NCBI GenBank assembly: GCA_964463135.1
Contig: CAYXBA010000009.1
Span: 1 to 64,000 of the forward strand
DNA: 64,000 nt
Origin: UBA6898 sp964463135
Lineage (GTDB): Bacteria; Nitrospirota; Thermodesulfovibrionia; Thermodesulfovibrionales; UBA6898
Direction of reading: 5' to 3'
The notes beneath the pieces are model-generated. The model was given only the letters and a program-made list of their open reading frames with translations, was not told where the DNA came from and ran no database searches. Below are positions 52,658 through 61,684 of this stretch, in pieces. The position numbers and the translations under genes are program-made. How positions within the stretch are numbered: position 1 is the first letter of the stretch; the number at the start of each line of letters is the position of its first letter.

Positions 52658-52732
52658 TGGCTGGGGCGGGAGGATTCGAACCTCCAAATGGGAGCTCCAA
52701 AAACTCCTGACTTGCCGTTTGTCGACGCCCCA
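52658..52732 (-). tRNA. tRNA-Gln (anticodon UUG)
   Basis: A 75-nt tRNA read on the minus strand. The acceptor stem TGGGGCG pairs with CGCCCCA; the D stem is GAC/GTC; the anticodon stem is GGAGT/GCTCC with loop TTTTGGA, giving anticodon TTG; the T arm is GGAGG-TTCGAAT-CCTCC. The 3' CCA is encoded. It lies between ispE and prs, only 12 bp after ispE, a common arrangement in delta-proteobacterial and Nitrospirota genomes. Confidence 0.95.
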
Positions 52733-52744
52733 ACAAGGCCAAGA

Positions 52745-53596
52745 TCAATTATTTTTCTTTGCAAGGGTCTTTACGGACCGGCACCAGTACATGCCCATGT
52801 TCTTCGATGCATTCTGCGCCTCTTCAGACGTTCTGAACACCCCAAAAACCGTAGAACCGCTTCCACTCATTGCAGACATGACCGCTCCCTGCAGAAGAAG
52901 CAGTTCTTTGATCCTGCTGATCTCCGGATATGCCTGTAAGACCGGCTGCTCAAGATCATTAATCTGCCGGGACTGCAACGCATCAAAATCTTTCCTGTCA
53001 AGACTTTGACAGAATAGTTTAATATCAACGGATTCTTTTGTCAACCCGACATGCAGTGCCTTATACGCCCAGGCAGCCGCTATCGGGATGCCGGGATTGA
53101 CCAGGAGGAGAGGTATTTCGCTAGCACCTTGAAGAGGTGTGATAATCTCACCCCGCCCTTCAACAAGCGCAAAAATATCGTCAACAAAAAAAGGGACGTC
53201 TGAGCCGATCTCTGCCCCCATATCCCTGAGATCTTTCGTATTCAGGTTCAATCCCCATAGCCTGTTAAGACCGACAAGAGTACAGGCAGCGTCGCTGCTG
53301 CCGCCTCCCAGCCCCGCTGCAAGAGGAATATTTTTTTTAAGCGCTATCCGTGCTCCGCTCCTGACGCCGGTCCTGCCCTTCATGAGCACCGCTGCCCTGT
53401 AAACCAGGTTCTTTTCTGCCGGGAGATCAGAAATATCTGAAATGACCTCCAGCCCTTCACTCTCCTCGAACAAAAGCGTATCGTAAAGACCGACCGTCTG
53501 CATCAGGCTCACAATATTGTGATACCCGTCATCTCTCCTGTTCAGCACAGTAAGAAACCAGTTGATCTTTGCAGGCGCTTCAAGGACAAATGACAT
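52745..53596 (-). CDS. ispE: 4-diphosphocytidyl-2-C-methyl-D-erythritol kinase
   Basis: A 283-aa GHMP kinase of the non-mevalonate isoprenoid pathway. APAKINWFLTVLNRRDDGYHN is the N-terminal substrate segment, PLAAGLGGGSSDAACTLVGL the ATP loop, and MSAMSGSGSTVFGVF the third GHMP motif. No strong ribosome site precedes ATG 53596. The gene leads into tRNA-Gln, prs, rplY and pth. Confidence 0.96.
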   Translation of the reverse strand: MSFVLEAPAKINWFLTVLNRRDDGYHNIVSLMQTVGLYDTLLFEESEGLEVISDISDLPAEKNLVYRAAVLMKGRTGVRSGARIALKKNIPLAAGLGGGSSDAACTLVGLNRLWGLNLNTKDLRDMGAEIGSDVPFFVDDIFALVEGRGEIITPLQGASEIPLLLVNPGIPIAAAWAYKALHVGLTKESVDIKLFCQSLDRKDFDALQSRQINDLEQPVLQAYPEISRIKELLLLQGAVMSAMSGSGSTVFGVFRTSEEAQNASKNMGMYWCRSVKTLAKKNN

Positions 53597-53637
53597 AATT
53601 ATTGATCAGGGAGATGGCAGGAAAACAGTGATACAGG

Positions 53638-55335
53638 TCACTTTCCCTTTTCGTTTTCCAGGCCGCTCAATTTCTTTTCGACCCGCGCCTTCAGGCCTTC
53701 CTCTTTTTCCTGCAGCTGAAGGGAACGCTTCCATGCCTCAATTGCCGGCTCATTGCGGCCCATTGCATGATAGATGTCGCCAAGATGTTCGAAAAGCACG
53801 GGATCGTCCCCGGCAAGGCTTACGGCCTTTTTCATGGCCTCAAGGGCTTCCTCAAGCCTGCCTTGCCTGAAATAGACCCAACCCAGACTGTCGATATAGT
53901 ATCCGTTGCCCGGCTTAATCTCCAGCGCACGTTTGATCAGGGAGAGCGCCTCATCCAGGTTCGAGCCCTTGTCTGCAAAAGAATAACCGAGATAGTTCAG
54001 GGCCTCGGCATTCTTGGGATTGATCCCGATCACCTCCCGGAGTTTGACGACCATCTCATCAAAACGGCCGGTCTTCTCATACAGGACCGCAAGCGTAAAG
54101 AGGAGGTCATCATTGCTCCTGAATTTGGCAAGGGCATCGTGAAGAACAGCTTCGGCCTTCTGATAGTCCTTATTCTGTATGAGCTCATTGGCATAGTACA
54201 GATAGATCTCCGGCTTCTCCTTCTCAAAGCTCAGGATCTCCTCATAGACCCCGATAGCCTGATCGGTCTTCTTCTGTTTCCCATAGATATAAGCAAGGTG
54301 CAGAAACGCATTGATATTTGAAGGTTCCTGTTTGATCACCAGTTTCAGTGTCGAGATCGCCTCATCATATTTATCGGTCTCTTCGAACAGCAAAGCACGA
54401 TAATAGAGGATCATGGGGCTGTCCGGTCTGATGCTCAGTGCTATGTTCAGTTCTTCCAGAGCCTTGTCATACTGCTTCTCCTCGAAAAAGAACATGCCCA
54501 TCCGCATATGAACATCAGCGTCTCCCGGCGACTGCTTGCTGATTATCCTCAGCTCATCGAGTGACTTACCCGATGTCTTCATCTTCAGATACGCCTCGGC
54601 CAGGCGCTGCCGCATCTGACTGTTGTAAGGGTTGATCCTGATCGCTTCCTCATAGTTCTTAACAGCGTTTTCAAGATCATTCCCGGTTTCCGCAATAATA
54701 CCGAGCTTAAAATACGCAGTATCCATATCGGGGTTCAGTTCGATTGCCTTCCGTAGATATTCAGATGCTTTTTCATATTCCTTCTTGTCCATGTAGACCG
54801 AGCCGAGAAGGTCATAAGCCCGATACGCATCAGGGTCTTTCTTCAGCAGCTCTTCAAGCACTGCTATTGCCTGGTCATACTGGTCAAGATAATAATGCAG
54901 AATGCCGAGCATGAAAAGGTTATCCAGATTGTCAGGCTGCAGCTTCGAAAGCTTCTCGGTAATCGCAATGGCGTCCTGATATTTCTTCTGCTGCCTGAGA
55001 ATGTCAACCTTGAGTTTTAACGCGTCGACATCATCAGGATGCTCGCTGAGCAGGGTATCCATGAGGACAAGCACTTCATCTGACCTCTCCCGGCGGGTAA
55101 GCACATATCCAAGCTGTACCTTGATGTACCGCGATGAGGGATCTCTCTCAAGCGCCTTTCGATAGAGAGCTTCTGCCTCCTCCCAGTTATGGGTAAGCTC
55201 AGCCTCATATCCCCGAATAAAGAACAAAGCTGCATCAGGGTCAGGCATTCTCGCATCGTCAGCTGCATTAAGCTGCCGGGAAGCACCAGTGAACAGCAGA
55301 GAAAAAAAGAGGACAAAAAACAGCAATTTCTTCAT
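53638..55335 (-). CDS. Exported TPR-repeat protein
   Basis: A 565-aa protein with a signal peptide (MKKLLFFVLFFSLLFTG, cleavage probably near residue 24) and then about fourteen TPR units to the end (for example NLDNLFMLGILHYYLDQYDQ and AEALNYLGYSFADKGSNLDE). It probably lives in the periplasm as a protein-protein scaffold. It sits 31 bp after the M16 protease gene and 41 bp before ispE, a neighbourhood that recurs in related lineages as far as I recall. No enzyme domain is present, and the partner is unknown. Confidence 0.85.
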   Translation of the reverse strand: MKKLLFFVLFFSLLFTGASRQLNAADDARMPDPDAALFFIRGYEAELTHNWEEAEALYRKALERDPSSRYIKVQLGYVLTRRERSDEVLVLMDTLLSEHPDDVDALKLKVDILRQQKKYQDAIAITEKLSKLQPDNLDNLFMLGILHYYLDQYDQAIAVLEELLKKDPDAYRAYDLLGSVYMDKKEYEKASEYLRKAIELNPDMDTAYFKLGIIAETGNDLENAVKNYEEAIRINPYNSQMRQRLAEAYLKMKTSGKSLDELRIISKQSPGDADVHMRMGMFFFEEKQYDKALEELNIALSIRPDSPMILYYRALLFEETDKYDEAISTLKLVIKQEPSNINAFLHLAYIYGKQKKTDQAIGVYEEILSFEKEKPEIYLYYANELIQNKDYQKAEAVLHDALAKFRSNDDLLFTLAVLYEKTGRFDEMVVKLREVIGINPKNAEALNYLGYSFADKGSNLDEALSLIKRALEIKPGNGYYIDSLGWVYFRQGRLEEALEAMKKAVSLAGDDPVLFEHLGDIYHAMGRNEPAIEAWKRSLQLQEKEEGLKARVEKKLSGLENEKGK

Positions 55336-55366
55336 TTTTTATTATCGCATAAACCGGAACGAATGT

Positions 55367-56611
55367 TCAAAAGATGCCGTTGAGAACGTCCTTTTCTACC
55401 GGTCCGTACACAACCGCGGCGAAGAGGGATTTTCTGATCAGTCTTTCCGCAAGATCCGTGATCTGATGCATGGTCACCTGGTCAACAGCCCTGATGATCT
55501 CATCAGGCGAAACATATCTTCCGAAATACATCTCCTGCCGGGCTATATTGTTCATGCGGCTGTTCGTTGATTCGAGAGCCAGCAGCATGTTCCCTTTGAG
55601 GTGCCGTTTCGACTTGTCAAGCTCTTCATCAGTTATGGTCTCTTTCAGCCGCATCATCTCCCGGACGATAAGGTCCGTCACCTCACTTACCCGTTTTCTG
55701 CTCACGCCGGCATATACTGCCCAGAGTCCGGTATCGAGATAGGATGAGGTAAATGAAAAGACCGAATAGGCAAGGCCGCGGTTTTCCCGGATCTCCTGGA
55801 AGAGCCGGGAACTCACACTGCCGCCCAGGATCGAATTCAGTATAAAGAGCGCATAGCGTTCATCGCTCGCCTGCGCTATTGCAGGGACTCCGATGCAGAT
55901 ATGGGCCTCAGAGAGGTCCTTGGGAACAACTTTTGCCTCCGAGCGGAATAACGGCACAGAACCAATCTTCGGTTCAGATCCCTGCCTCAGACCGCCAAAA
56001 CGGTGATTAAGTATCTTCAGCATCTCCGTATGGTCGAAGTTGCCGGCGCAGGCAATAACAATGTCCTTCGTGCCATAGTAACGCCGGATGTGGGCAAGAA
56101 TATCGTCCCGCTTAAAGGAAGCTATAGTCTCCCGGGTTCCTAGGATAGACTGGCCGAGACCCTCGCGGCCCCACACGGTTTCATTAAAGAGATCATGGAT
56201 ATAGTCATCCGGCGTATCTTCAACCATTTTGACCTCTTCCCTGATGATCTGCTTCTCCTTTTCGAGCTCGTCCTCAGGAAACGTTGAGTGGACAAATATC
56301 TCCGAGAGCAGGTTAACCCCTTTTTCGAGATACTCGTCAAGCACCTTTACGTAAAATGCGGTGTTCTCCCGTGACGTGTACGCATTCAGATCCCCTCCCA
56401 TGGTGTCTATCTCCACGGCAATGTCCTTGGCCGTATATTTCTTCGTTCCCTTGAAGAACATGTGTTCAAGAAAATGAGAAATGCCGTTCTCATCGCGCGA
56501 TTCATAGCGCGAGCCGACCTTGACCCAGACACCCACAGCTACAGCACGAACGGTCTTGAATGATTCCATGACGACGGGAATGCCATTTTCGAGATGTTCT
56601 TTTATAAACAT
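55367..56611 (-). CDS. M16 family zinc peptidase (processing-protease-like)
   Basis: A 414-aa M16B-type metallopeptidase. ISHFLEHMFFKG holds the inverted zinc site HxxEH, with the third ligand Glu expected in EKEKQIIREEVKMVED about 75 residues later. The C-terminal half contains the R/Y pair region (RLFQEIRENRGLAYSVFSF) of the family. ATG 56611 follows GAGGT. It lies just after the pnp terminator and is probably the first gene of the M16-TPR-ispE row. Family members often follow rpsO-pnp, as here. Confidence 0.93.
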   Translation of the reverse strand: MFIKEHLENGIPVVMESFKTVRAVAVGVWVKVGSRYESRDENGISHFLEHMFFKGTKKYTAKDIAVEIDTMGGDLNAYTSRENTAFYVKVLDEYLEKGVNLLSEIFVHSTFPEDELEKEKQIIREEVKMVEDTPDDYIHDLFNETVWGREGLGQSILGTRETIASFKRDDILAHIRRYYGTKDIVIACAGNFDHTEMLKILNHRFGGLRQGSEPKIGSVPLFRSEAKVVPKDLSEAHICIGVPAIAQASDERYALFILNSILGGSVSSRLFQEIRENRGLAYSVFSFTSSYLDTGLWAVYAGVSRKRVSEVTDLIVREMMRLKETITDEELDKSKRHLKGNMLLALESTNSRMNNIARQEMYFGRYVSPDEIIRAVDQVTMHQITDLAERLIRKSLFAAVVYGPVEKDVLNGIF

Positions 56612-56667
56612 GGTTACCTCAATGTATCAGAGTTTGCACTCAAATAGAATATCACTGTTCCTTCAGA

Positions 56668-56697
56668 GAAAAAAAAAGGGGATTGACATCCCCTTTT
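56668..56697 (-). terminator. Intrinsic terminator after pnp
   Basis: A perfect 10-bp stem (56674-56683 with 56688-56697) and 4-base loop, followed on the minus strand by a run of T residues. It ends the rpsO-pnp transcription unit. Confidence 0.9.
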
Positions 56698-56722
56698 GCG
56701 TGTTCCTGAAATAAGCAGGAGC

Positions 56723-58819
56723 CTATTTATCTTTGCCTTCCTGCTCCTTCATTGCCTCTTTCCTGCTCAGCCTGATCTTGCCCATTTTGTCTATTTCCAG
56801 GACCTTGACCAGTATCTCGTCGCCCTCATTAACCTCGTCGGTCACATTGGCAACCCGCTTGTCTGAAAGCTGTGAAATATGGCAGAGGCCCTCGGTGCCG
56901 GGCAGGATCTCAACAAATGCACCGAAATCCATGACCTTCTTCACCTTGCCCAGATAGATCTTTCCGATCTCGGCTTCGGCAATAATGCCGTTGATGATAT
57001 CGATAGCCTTCTGTGCAGCTACGCCATCAGATGCAGCGATGCTGATAAGTCCGCTGTCGTCGATATTGATCTTTACGCCGGTCTTCTCAATAATGCCGCG
57101 AATGACCTTGCCGCCGGTGCCGATGACCTCGCGAATCTTGTCCTGCTTGATCTGCATGGTGTATATCCTGGGTGCATGGCTTGCCAGTTCTTTCCTCGGT
57201 TCGGTCATGGTCTCTTTTATCTTGTTCAGGATAAAGAGCCTCCCCTGCCTGGCCTGTTCGAGCGCCTTTTCCATGATGGCGCGGGAGATGCCGCCGATCT
57301 TGGTGTCCATCTGAAATGCAGCAATGCCGTTCTCCGTACCGGTGACCTTAAAGTCCATGTCGCCCAGATGGTCTTCAAGACCGAGGATGTCGGTCAGCAC
57401 AACAACCCGGTCGCCTTCTTTTATCAGCCCCATCGCAATACCGGCAACAGGTGCCTTGATCGGCACACCCGCATCCATCAATGCAAGGGTACCGCCGCAT
57501 ACAGAGGCCATTGAGGATGAACCATTTGACTCAAGGGTATCAGAAACGATTCTTACGGTGTAAGGAAAGTCCGTCTTCGAAGGCATGATAGCCCTGATCG
57601 ACCGCTCGGCAAGAATGCCGTGACCAATCTCGCGTCTGCCGGGAGACCGTAACGGCTTTACCTCACCAACGCTGAACGGCGGGAAATTGTAGTGGAGCAT
57701 GAACGACTTCGAGGTCTCGCCCTCAAGGGAATCGATCCGCTGCTCGTCATCCGTTGTCCCCAGGGTGACCACGGCAAGGCACTGGGTCTCTCCCCTCACA
57801 AAAAGGGCAGAGCCATGCGTCCTCGGCAGGAGACCAACCTCCGCGCTGATAGGCCTGATCTGTTCAGGGGTCCGTCCGTCCGCACGGACATTCTTCGTCA
57901 GGATCATATCCCTGACAAGATTCTTCTCTATGTCGTTGAACGCAGCAGCGATAGCCTTGGCAATATCGTTATCTCCCGTGTTTAACTGTTTTATGATCTC
58001 CTTGAGGATCTCATCGAGCGCTGTCTGTCTTCTCAGTTTGTCCGGAATGACGATCGCTTCCGTGATCTTTCCCAGCGCAAGTTCTTTCACTTTATTCTTA
58101 AGGTCCTCGTCTTTTTCCGGGACCGTGAAGCTTCTTTTTGGCTTGCCGACCTTCTCCCTGAACTCATTCTGGAACGCGCAGAGCTTCTTTATCTCCGCAT
58201 GCGCCAGATCAATGGCTTCAAGCAGGTCAGACTCGCTCATCTCCTGCGCACTTCCTTCAACCATGGCAACAGCATCAGCAGTTCCTGCAACAACCAGATT
58301 GACGTCGCACTCCTCCACCTCTTTAAGGTCGGGATTAATGATGAACGCACCCTGAATCCTCCCTATCCTGACCGCAGCGACAGGGCCGTCAAAGGGAATA
58401 TCGGATATATGAAGCGCTGCAGACATGCTTGTTATGCCGAGGACGTCTGCTATATTCTCATCGCCATAGGACAGCACATTCACAATACCCTGGGTCTCGC
58501 AACTGTAACCCTTGGGGAACAGCGGCCTGTGAGGGCGGTCAATAAGCCGTGAGGTCAGGACCTCCTTCTCTGTAGGTCTGCCCTCTCGCTTGAAAAAGCC
58601 GCCCGGTATCTTGCCGGCAGCATAGGTCTTTTCAAGATAATCTATCGTTAAAGGGAAAAAGTCTATCCCTTCTCTCGGCGTCTTGCTGCTCACTGCAGTC
58701 GCCAGCAGTACGGTGTCGCCGTACCGGGCAACAACGGAGCCGTCGGCCTGCCTCGCCATCTTTCCTGTCTCTAATGTTAATTCCTTGCCGCGAAGTTCAG
58801 TTGCTACAGTCGTAGTCAT
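56723..58819 (-). CDS. pnp: Polyribonucleotide nucleotidyltransferase
   Basis: A 698-aa PNPase, the phosphorolytic 3'-5' exoribonuclease of the degradosome. Two RNase PH-like domains (first GDTVLLATAVSSKTPREGIDFFPLTI; second FVRGETQCLAVVTLGTT) are followed by a KH domain (IREVIGTGGKVIRGIIEKTG) and an S1 domain (YLGKVKKVMDFGAFVEILPG). I chose ATG 58819 because AATAGGAGA lies just before it. A frame extension to 58843 would overlap rpsO and add eight residues that homologues lack. It starts 7 bp after rpsO. Confidence 0.97.
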   Translation of the reverse strand: MTTTVATELRGKELTLETGKMARQADGSVVARYGDTVLLATAVSSKTPREGIDFFPLTIDYLEKTYAAGKIPGGFFKREGRPTEKEVLTSRLIDRPHRPLFPKGYSCETQGIVNVLSYGDENIADVLGITSMSAALHISDIPFDGPVAAVRIGRIQGAFIINPDLKEVEECDVNLVVAGTADAVAMVEGSAQEMSESDLLEAIDLAHAEIKKLCAFQNEFREKVGKPKRSFTVPEKDEDLKNKVKELALGKITEAIVIPDKLRRQTALDEILKEIIKQLNTGDNDIAKAIAAAFNDIEKNLVRDMILTKNVRADGRTPEQIRPISAEVGLLPRTHGSALFVRGETQCLAVVTLGTTDDEQRIDSLEGETSKSFMLHYNFPPFSVGEVKPLRSPGRREIGHGILAERSIRAIMPSKTDFPYTVRIVSDTLESNGSSSMASVCGGTLALMDAGVPIKAPVAGIAMGLIKEGDRVVVLTDILGLEDHLGDMDFKVTGTENGIAAFQMDTKIGGISRAIMEKALEQARQGRLFILNKIKETMTEPRKELASHAPRIYTMQIKQDKIREVIGTGGKVIRGIIEKTGVKINIDDSGLISIAASDGVAAQKAIDIINGIIAEAEIGKIYLGKVKKVMDFGAFVEILPGTEGLCHISQLSDKRVANVTDEVNEGDEILVKVLEIDKMGKIRLSRKEAMKEQEGKDK

Positions 58820-58826
58820 TATTCTC

Positions 58827-59096
58827 CTATTTTCTGATGCCAAGTCGAGCGATTATCTTCTCGTACCGTTCCTGGTTTGTAGTTTTGAGGTAGTCAAGCA
58901 GCTTTCTTCTCTGACTGACGAGCATGAGCAGTCCTCTCCGTGAATGATGGTCCTTCGTATGGGTCTTGAAATGCTCAGTCAGGTACGTTATCCTCTCGCT
59001 CAGGATCGCTATCTGAACTTCAGGGGAACCAGTATCCTTCTCATGCATCTTGTAATCGCCGATAATTCCTTCTTTTCTTACTTTGTCAAGTGCCAC
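58827..59096 (-). CDS. rpsO: Ribosomal protein uS15
   Basis: An 89-aa uS15, matching the E. coli length. Marks are HEKDTGSPEVQIAILSERI, HHSRRGLLMLVSQRRKLLDYL and the terminal ARLGIRK. GTG 59096 (MALDKVRKEG) fits homologues and has AAGGCGG upstream; the GTG at 59105 would add three odd residues. It binds 16S rRNA helix 22 and precedes pnp as usual. Confidence 0.96.
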   Translation of the reverse strand: MALDKVRKEGIIGDYKMHEKDTGSPEVQIAILSERITYLTEHFKTHTKDHHSRRGLLMLVSQRRKLLDYLKTTNQERYEKIIARLGIRK

Positions 59097-59143
59097 GCAA
59101 ATCACCGCCTTTTCTCATTAAGTATTTTAAGGTATCAAGTTTA

Positions 59144-59164
59144 ACACAGTATCTAATACTCTGT
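59144..59164 (-). promoter_or_regulatory. Imperfect palindrome in the rpsO leader
   Basis: ACACAGTAT and ATACTCTGT surround a 3-base centre with one mismatch. The site lies 48-68 bp upstream of the rpsO start, in the only gap that can hold its promoter. It may be an operator or part of the leader RNA used for S15 autocontrol; nothing further supports either. Confidence 0.25.
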
Positions 59165-59211
59165 AAAGACAAGGGCTTTGAGTTTTTTGTCAAATTGCCG
59201 GTATTGGAAAT

Positions 59212-60357
59212 TCAGTTCTCTTTGCCGTATACCAGGTCGATCACCGTGACCTCGGGAGGGGAAAGGAAGCGGATCGGCGGGCCCCAGGTGCCTGTCCCCC
59301 TGCTGACATAAAGGCGCGAGCCCTTTTCAAGATCGACAAATCCGGCATGCACCGGATAGTAGAGCTTCGTCAGGATGCTGAACGGAAATATCTGGCCGCG
59401 GTGAACATGGCCTGAAAGCTGAAGATCGAAGAGGCCTGCAGAACGCCTGTCAAAAAGGGGCCGATGCTTCAGGAAGAGCGTAAATCTTCCCTGCGGGAGC
59501 CTCGACAATATCTCCTGTTCAATGGCATCGCCCATGACTGCCCGAGGCCGTGCGGTCCTGTCATCAACACCGGCAATATTCAGAACACCATGAATATCAG
59601 CAGCCTCATCACGGAGGACCCGGAAACCTGACCGCTTGGTGAACGCGAGGGCCTGCTCCAGTCCTGCGTAGAATTCATGGTTGCCGGTGACGGCATACTT
59701 GCCGTACGGCGGATCGATCGTCTTGAACATTTCAGCCAGGCCGGGCATACCGTTGATCTGACCGTCAACAAGGTCACCGGTAGATACAAGGATATCCGGG
59801 GAAGCCTCCCGGACCAGGTTCAGGATCCTTGCAAGCCTTTCTTCCCTGATGATCAGTCCCAGATGCACATCAGATATCTGCGCGATCCTGACCCTTCCGA
59901 TCGCCTCAGGGATCTTCGGCGTTCTTATCGTGATCCTCTCTGTCCTGATGTTCCGTGCCTCTCCATAGCCATAGATCGCAATAAGCAGCGAAGCGATCAG
60001 TGGCAGATAAAACAGGACGCCTGCCGTCGGTTTGAAATTCGTGTATTCAGCCCCGCGCAGGAGTTCAACAGACCTGATCAATGACCGGTACAGGTCAAGC
60101 ACCAGTGATGATGACGAAAAGAGGAAGAGTATGCCGAGCCAGGTATATCCAATAAAGGAGAGCATGCGGGCAAGCTGCTCCAGGCCCTGTTTCTCTGCCT
60201 GCCGGATAAGCAGAGGAGCGAAGAGCATCGCCAGCATAACGAACGCTATTACCGCACCCCAAAGCAGGCCGAACTGCAGGGCAGCCCGGGCCCTGAGAAA
60301 AGCGTACAGGTGCATGCCGCCGTAGGCAAGAAAAAATGTGATGAAGAACAGGGACAT
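59212..60357 (-). CDS. Membrane-anchored metallophosphoesterase (YkuE/YaeI-like)
   Basis: A 381-aa protein. Residues 1-150 hold about four hydrophobic segments. The remainder is a calcineurin-like phosphoesterase domain with all metal motifs: QISDVHLGLI, STGDLVDG, VTGNHEFY and LSGHVHRGQ. Relatives such as YaeI act on UDP-diacylglucosamine or other phosphoesters, but the substrate here is unknown. It starts 19 bp after the DoxX gene, so the two may be one unit. Confidence 0.88.
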   Translation of the reverse strand: MSLFFITFFLAYGGMHLYAFLRARAALQFGLLWGAVIAFVMLAMLFAPLLIRQAEKQGLEQLARMLSFIGYTWLGILFLFSSSSLVLDLYRSLIRSVELLRGAEYTNFKPTAGVLFYLPLIASLLIAIYGYGEARNIRTERITIRTPKIPEAIGRVRIAQISDVHLGLIIREERLARILNLVREASPDILVSTGDLVDGQINGMPGLAEMFKTIDPPYGKYAVTGNHEFYAGLEQALAFTKRSGFRVLRDEAADIHGVLNIAGVDDRTARPRAVMGDAIEQEILSRLPQGRFTLFLKHRPLFDRRSAGLFDLQLSGHVHRGQIFPFSILTKLYYPVHAGFVDLEKGSRLYVSRGTGTWGPPIRFLSPPEVTVIDLVYGKEN

Positions 60358-60376
60358 GGTCTGCCTTCGAAAGCTG

Positions 60377-60820
60377 CTATCTCTTCGCGATCATTTTGTC
60401 GATCGAAAAAGCACCGCCGCCCCTGACCGCAAGAGCCAGGGCAATGCCTACAACAAGGATATGGAACTCAAACCCTTCACCTTTCTGGTTACCCATCCAG
60501 TTCATAAAGAACCCGTTCTGCAGGTGATTACCGTATGCGCAGAAAGCCATGGCAAAACCTATAGCAAGGGCAAAGACGCGGGTGAAGAATCCCGAGATCA
60601 GACAGAGCGAGCCGATGAATTCAGTGATCATAAGAAGAATAACTGCATAAACAGGGAAACCTGCCTTGGTCGTAAAGATCTCAATAGTTTTTTCAGCACC
60701 CGGTCCGCCGAACCATCCGAGGACCTTCTGGGCTCCATGGGGGAACATGACGATACCGAGTGCAAGTCTCAGAAATATACTTGCCTTGTTGTTGTCAGTC
60801 CTCATAAGGGCTTTGAACAT
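60377..60820 (-). CDS. DoxX family membrane protein
   Basis: A 147-aa four-helix membrane protein of the DoxX/DoxD group. LRLALGIVMFPHGAQKVLGWFGG, MITEFIGSLCLISGFFTRVFAL and AFCAYGNHLQNGFFMNW are typical. ATG 60820 (MFKALMRTDN) is set by GTGGAGG 6 bases upstream; an extension to 60856 lacks a ribosome site. The function of this family in heterotrophs is poorly known. Confidence 0.88.
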   Translation of the reverse strand: MFKALMRTDNNKASIFLRLALGIVMFPHGAQKVLGWFGGPGAEKTIEIFTTKAGFPVYAVILLMITEFIGSLCLISGFFTRVFALAIGFAMAFCAYGNHLQNGFFMNWMGNQKGEGFEFHILVVGIALALAVRGGGAFSIDKMIAKR

Positions 60821-60892
60821 GCTTACCTCCACGTTTCTGCATGATTTCAATATCACTGATGTTCATATATAGTATATCTCAATTACAGGACT

Positions 60893-61651
60893 TCAGCAGT
60901 CCGTGACCTTTTTTTCACCGAGTCCTTTCCTGATGCGCGCCCTGACATCTTCGCCAAAATCCTTATCGAGCCACGCGGTCTTGCCCAGTTGCCTGAAGAG
61001 ATGAGCGGTCTTGCCGATATAGTTCATCCTGCTGATGAGAAAGGAATCTGCATATCTCCCTATTTTTTCGCTCAGTGCCTCCGGGTCCATCGGCAGCATG
61101 GGGCCGACAAAGACATAGGTCCGCACGCCCTGCTCCTTCAATTTTCTGAGCGTGTTTATGCGTGCATCGATCGGCGGTGCTCCCGGTTCGAAGATCTTTC
61201 GCATCCTTTCATCGTCAGTAGAGATCGTGACACCAACCTCGATCTCATCGAATCTTTTAATGACATCAAGGTCCCTGAGCACCAGCGGAGACTTGGTGAG
61301 GATACCAACGGAGAACTGATGCTCAAGCAGAATTTCGAGGCATTGCCGGGTCAGGCGGTATTTCACTTCTATCGGCTGATAGGCGTCCGTCACTGAACTG
61401 AGCATCACATGACCCCTTTTCGCTTTTGGCAGTTGTTTCCTGAGGAGTTCAGCAGCATTGACTTTAACATCGACAAAGGCACCCCAGGCCTCGGTATGGC
61501 CTGTATATTTTTTCATAAAGGTCGCGTAGCAGTATACACAGGCATGCGAACAGCCGACATACGCATTGATGCAATAGTCAGCGCCCGGAATGCCGGATCT
61601 GGAGAGTATGAACTTTGCCGGCATCTCCCTGATAACGGGGCTCCTGCTCAC
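60893..61651 (-). CDS. SplB-like radical SAM protein
   Basis: A 252-aa radical SAM protein of the SPL-repair/COG1533 group. INAYVGCSHACVYCYATFMKK holds the CxxxCxxC cluster site. It also has HVMLSSVTDAYQPIE and ILTKSPLVLRDLDVI, typical of this set. Relatives include spore photoproduct lyase, but members in non-spore-formers have no settled role. It lies 33 bp after the helicase gene. Confidence 0.87.
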   Translation of the reverse strand: MSRSPVIREMPAKFILSRSGIPGADYCINAYVGCSHACVYCYATFMKKYTGHTEAWGAFVDVKVNAAELLRKQLPKAKRGHVMLSSVTDAYQPIEVKYRLTRQCLEILLEHQFSVGILTKSPLVLRDLDVIKRFDEIEVGVTISTDDERMRKIFEPGAPPIDARINTLRKLKEQGVRTYVFVGPMLPMDPEALSEKIGRYADSFLISRMNYIGKTAHLFRQLGKTAWLDKDFGEDVRARIRKGLGEKKVTDC

Positions 61652-61684
61652 GCAGAAAAGGTGCTCTCAGCTGATCTGGAGCAG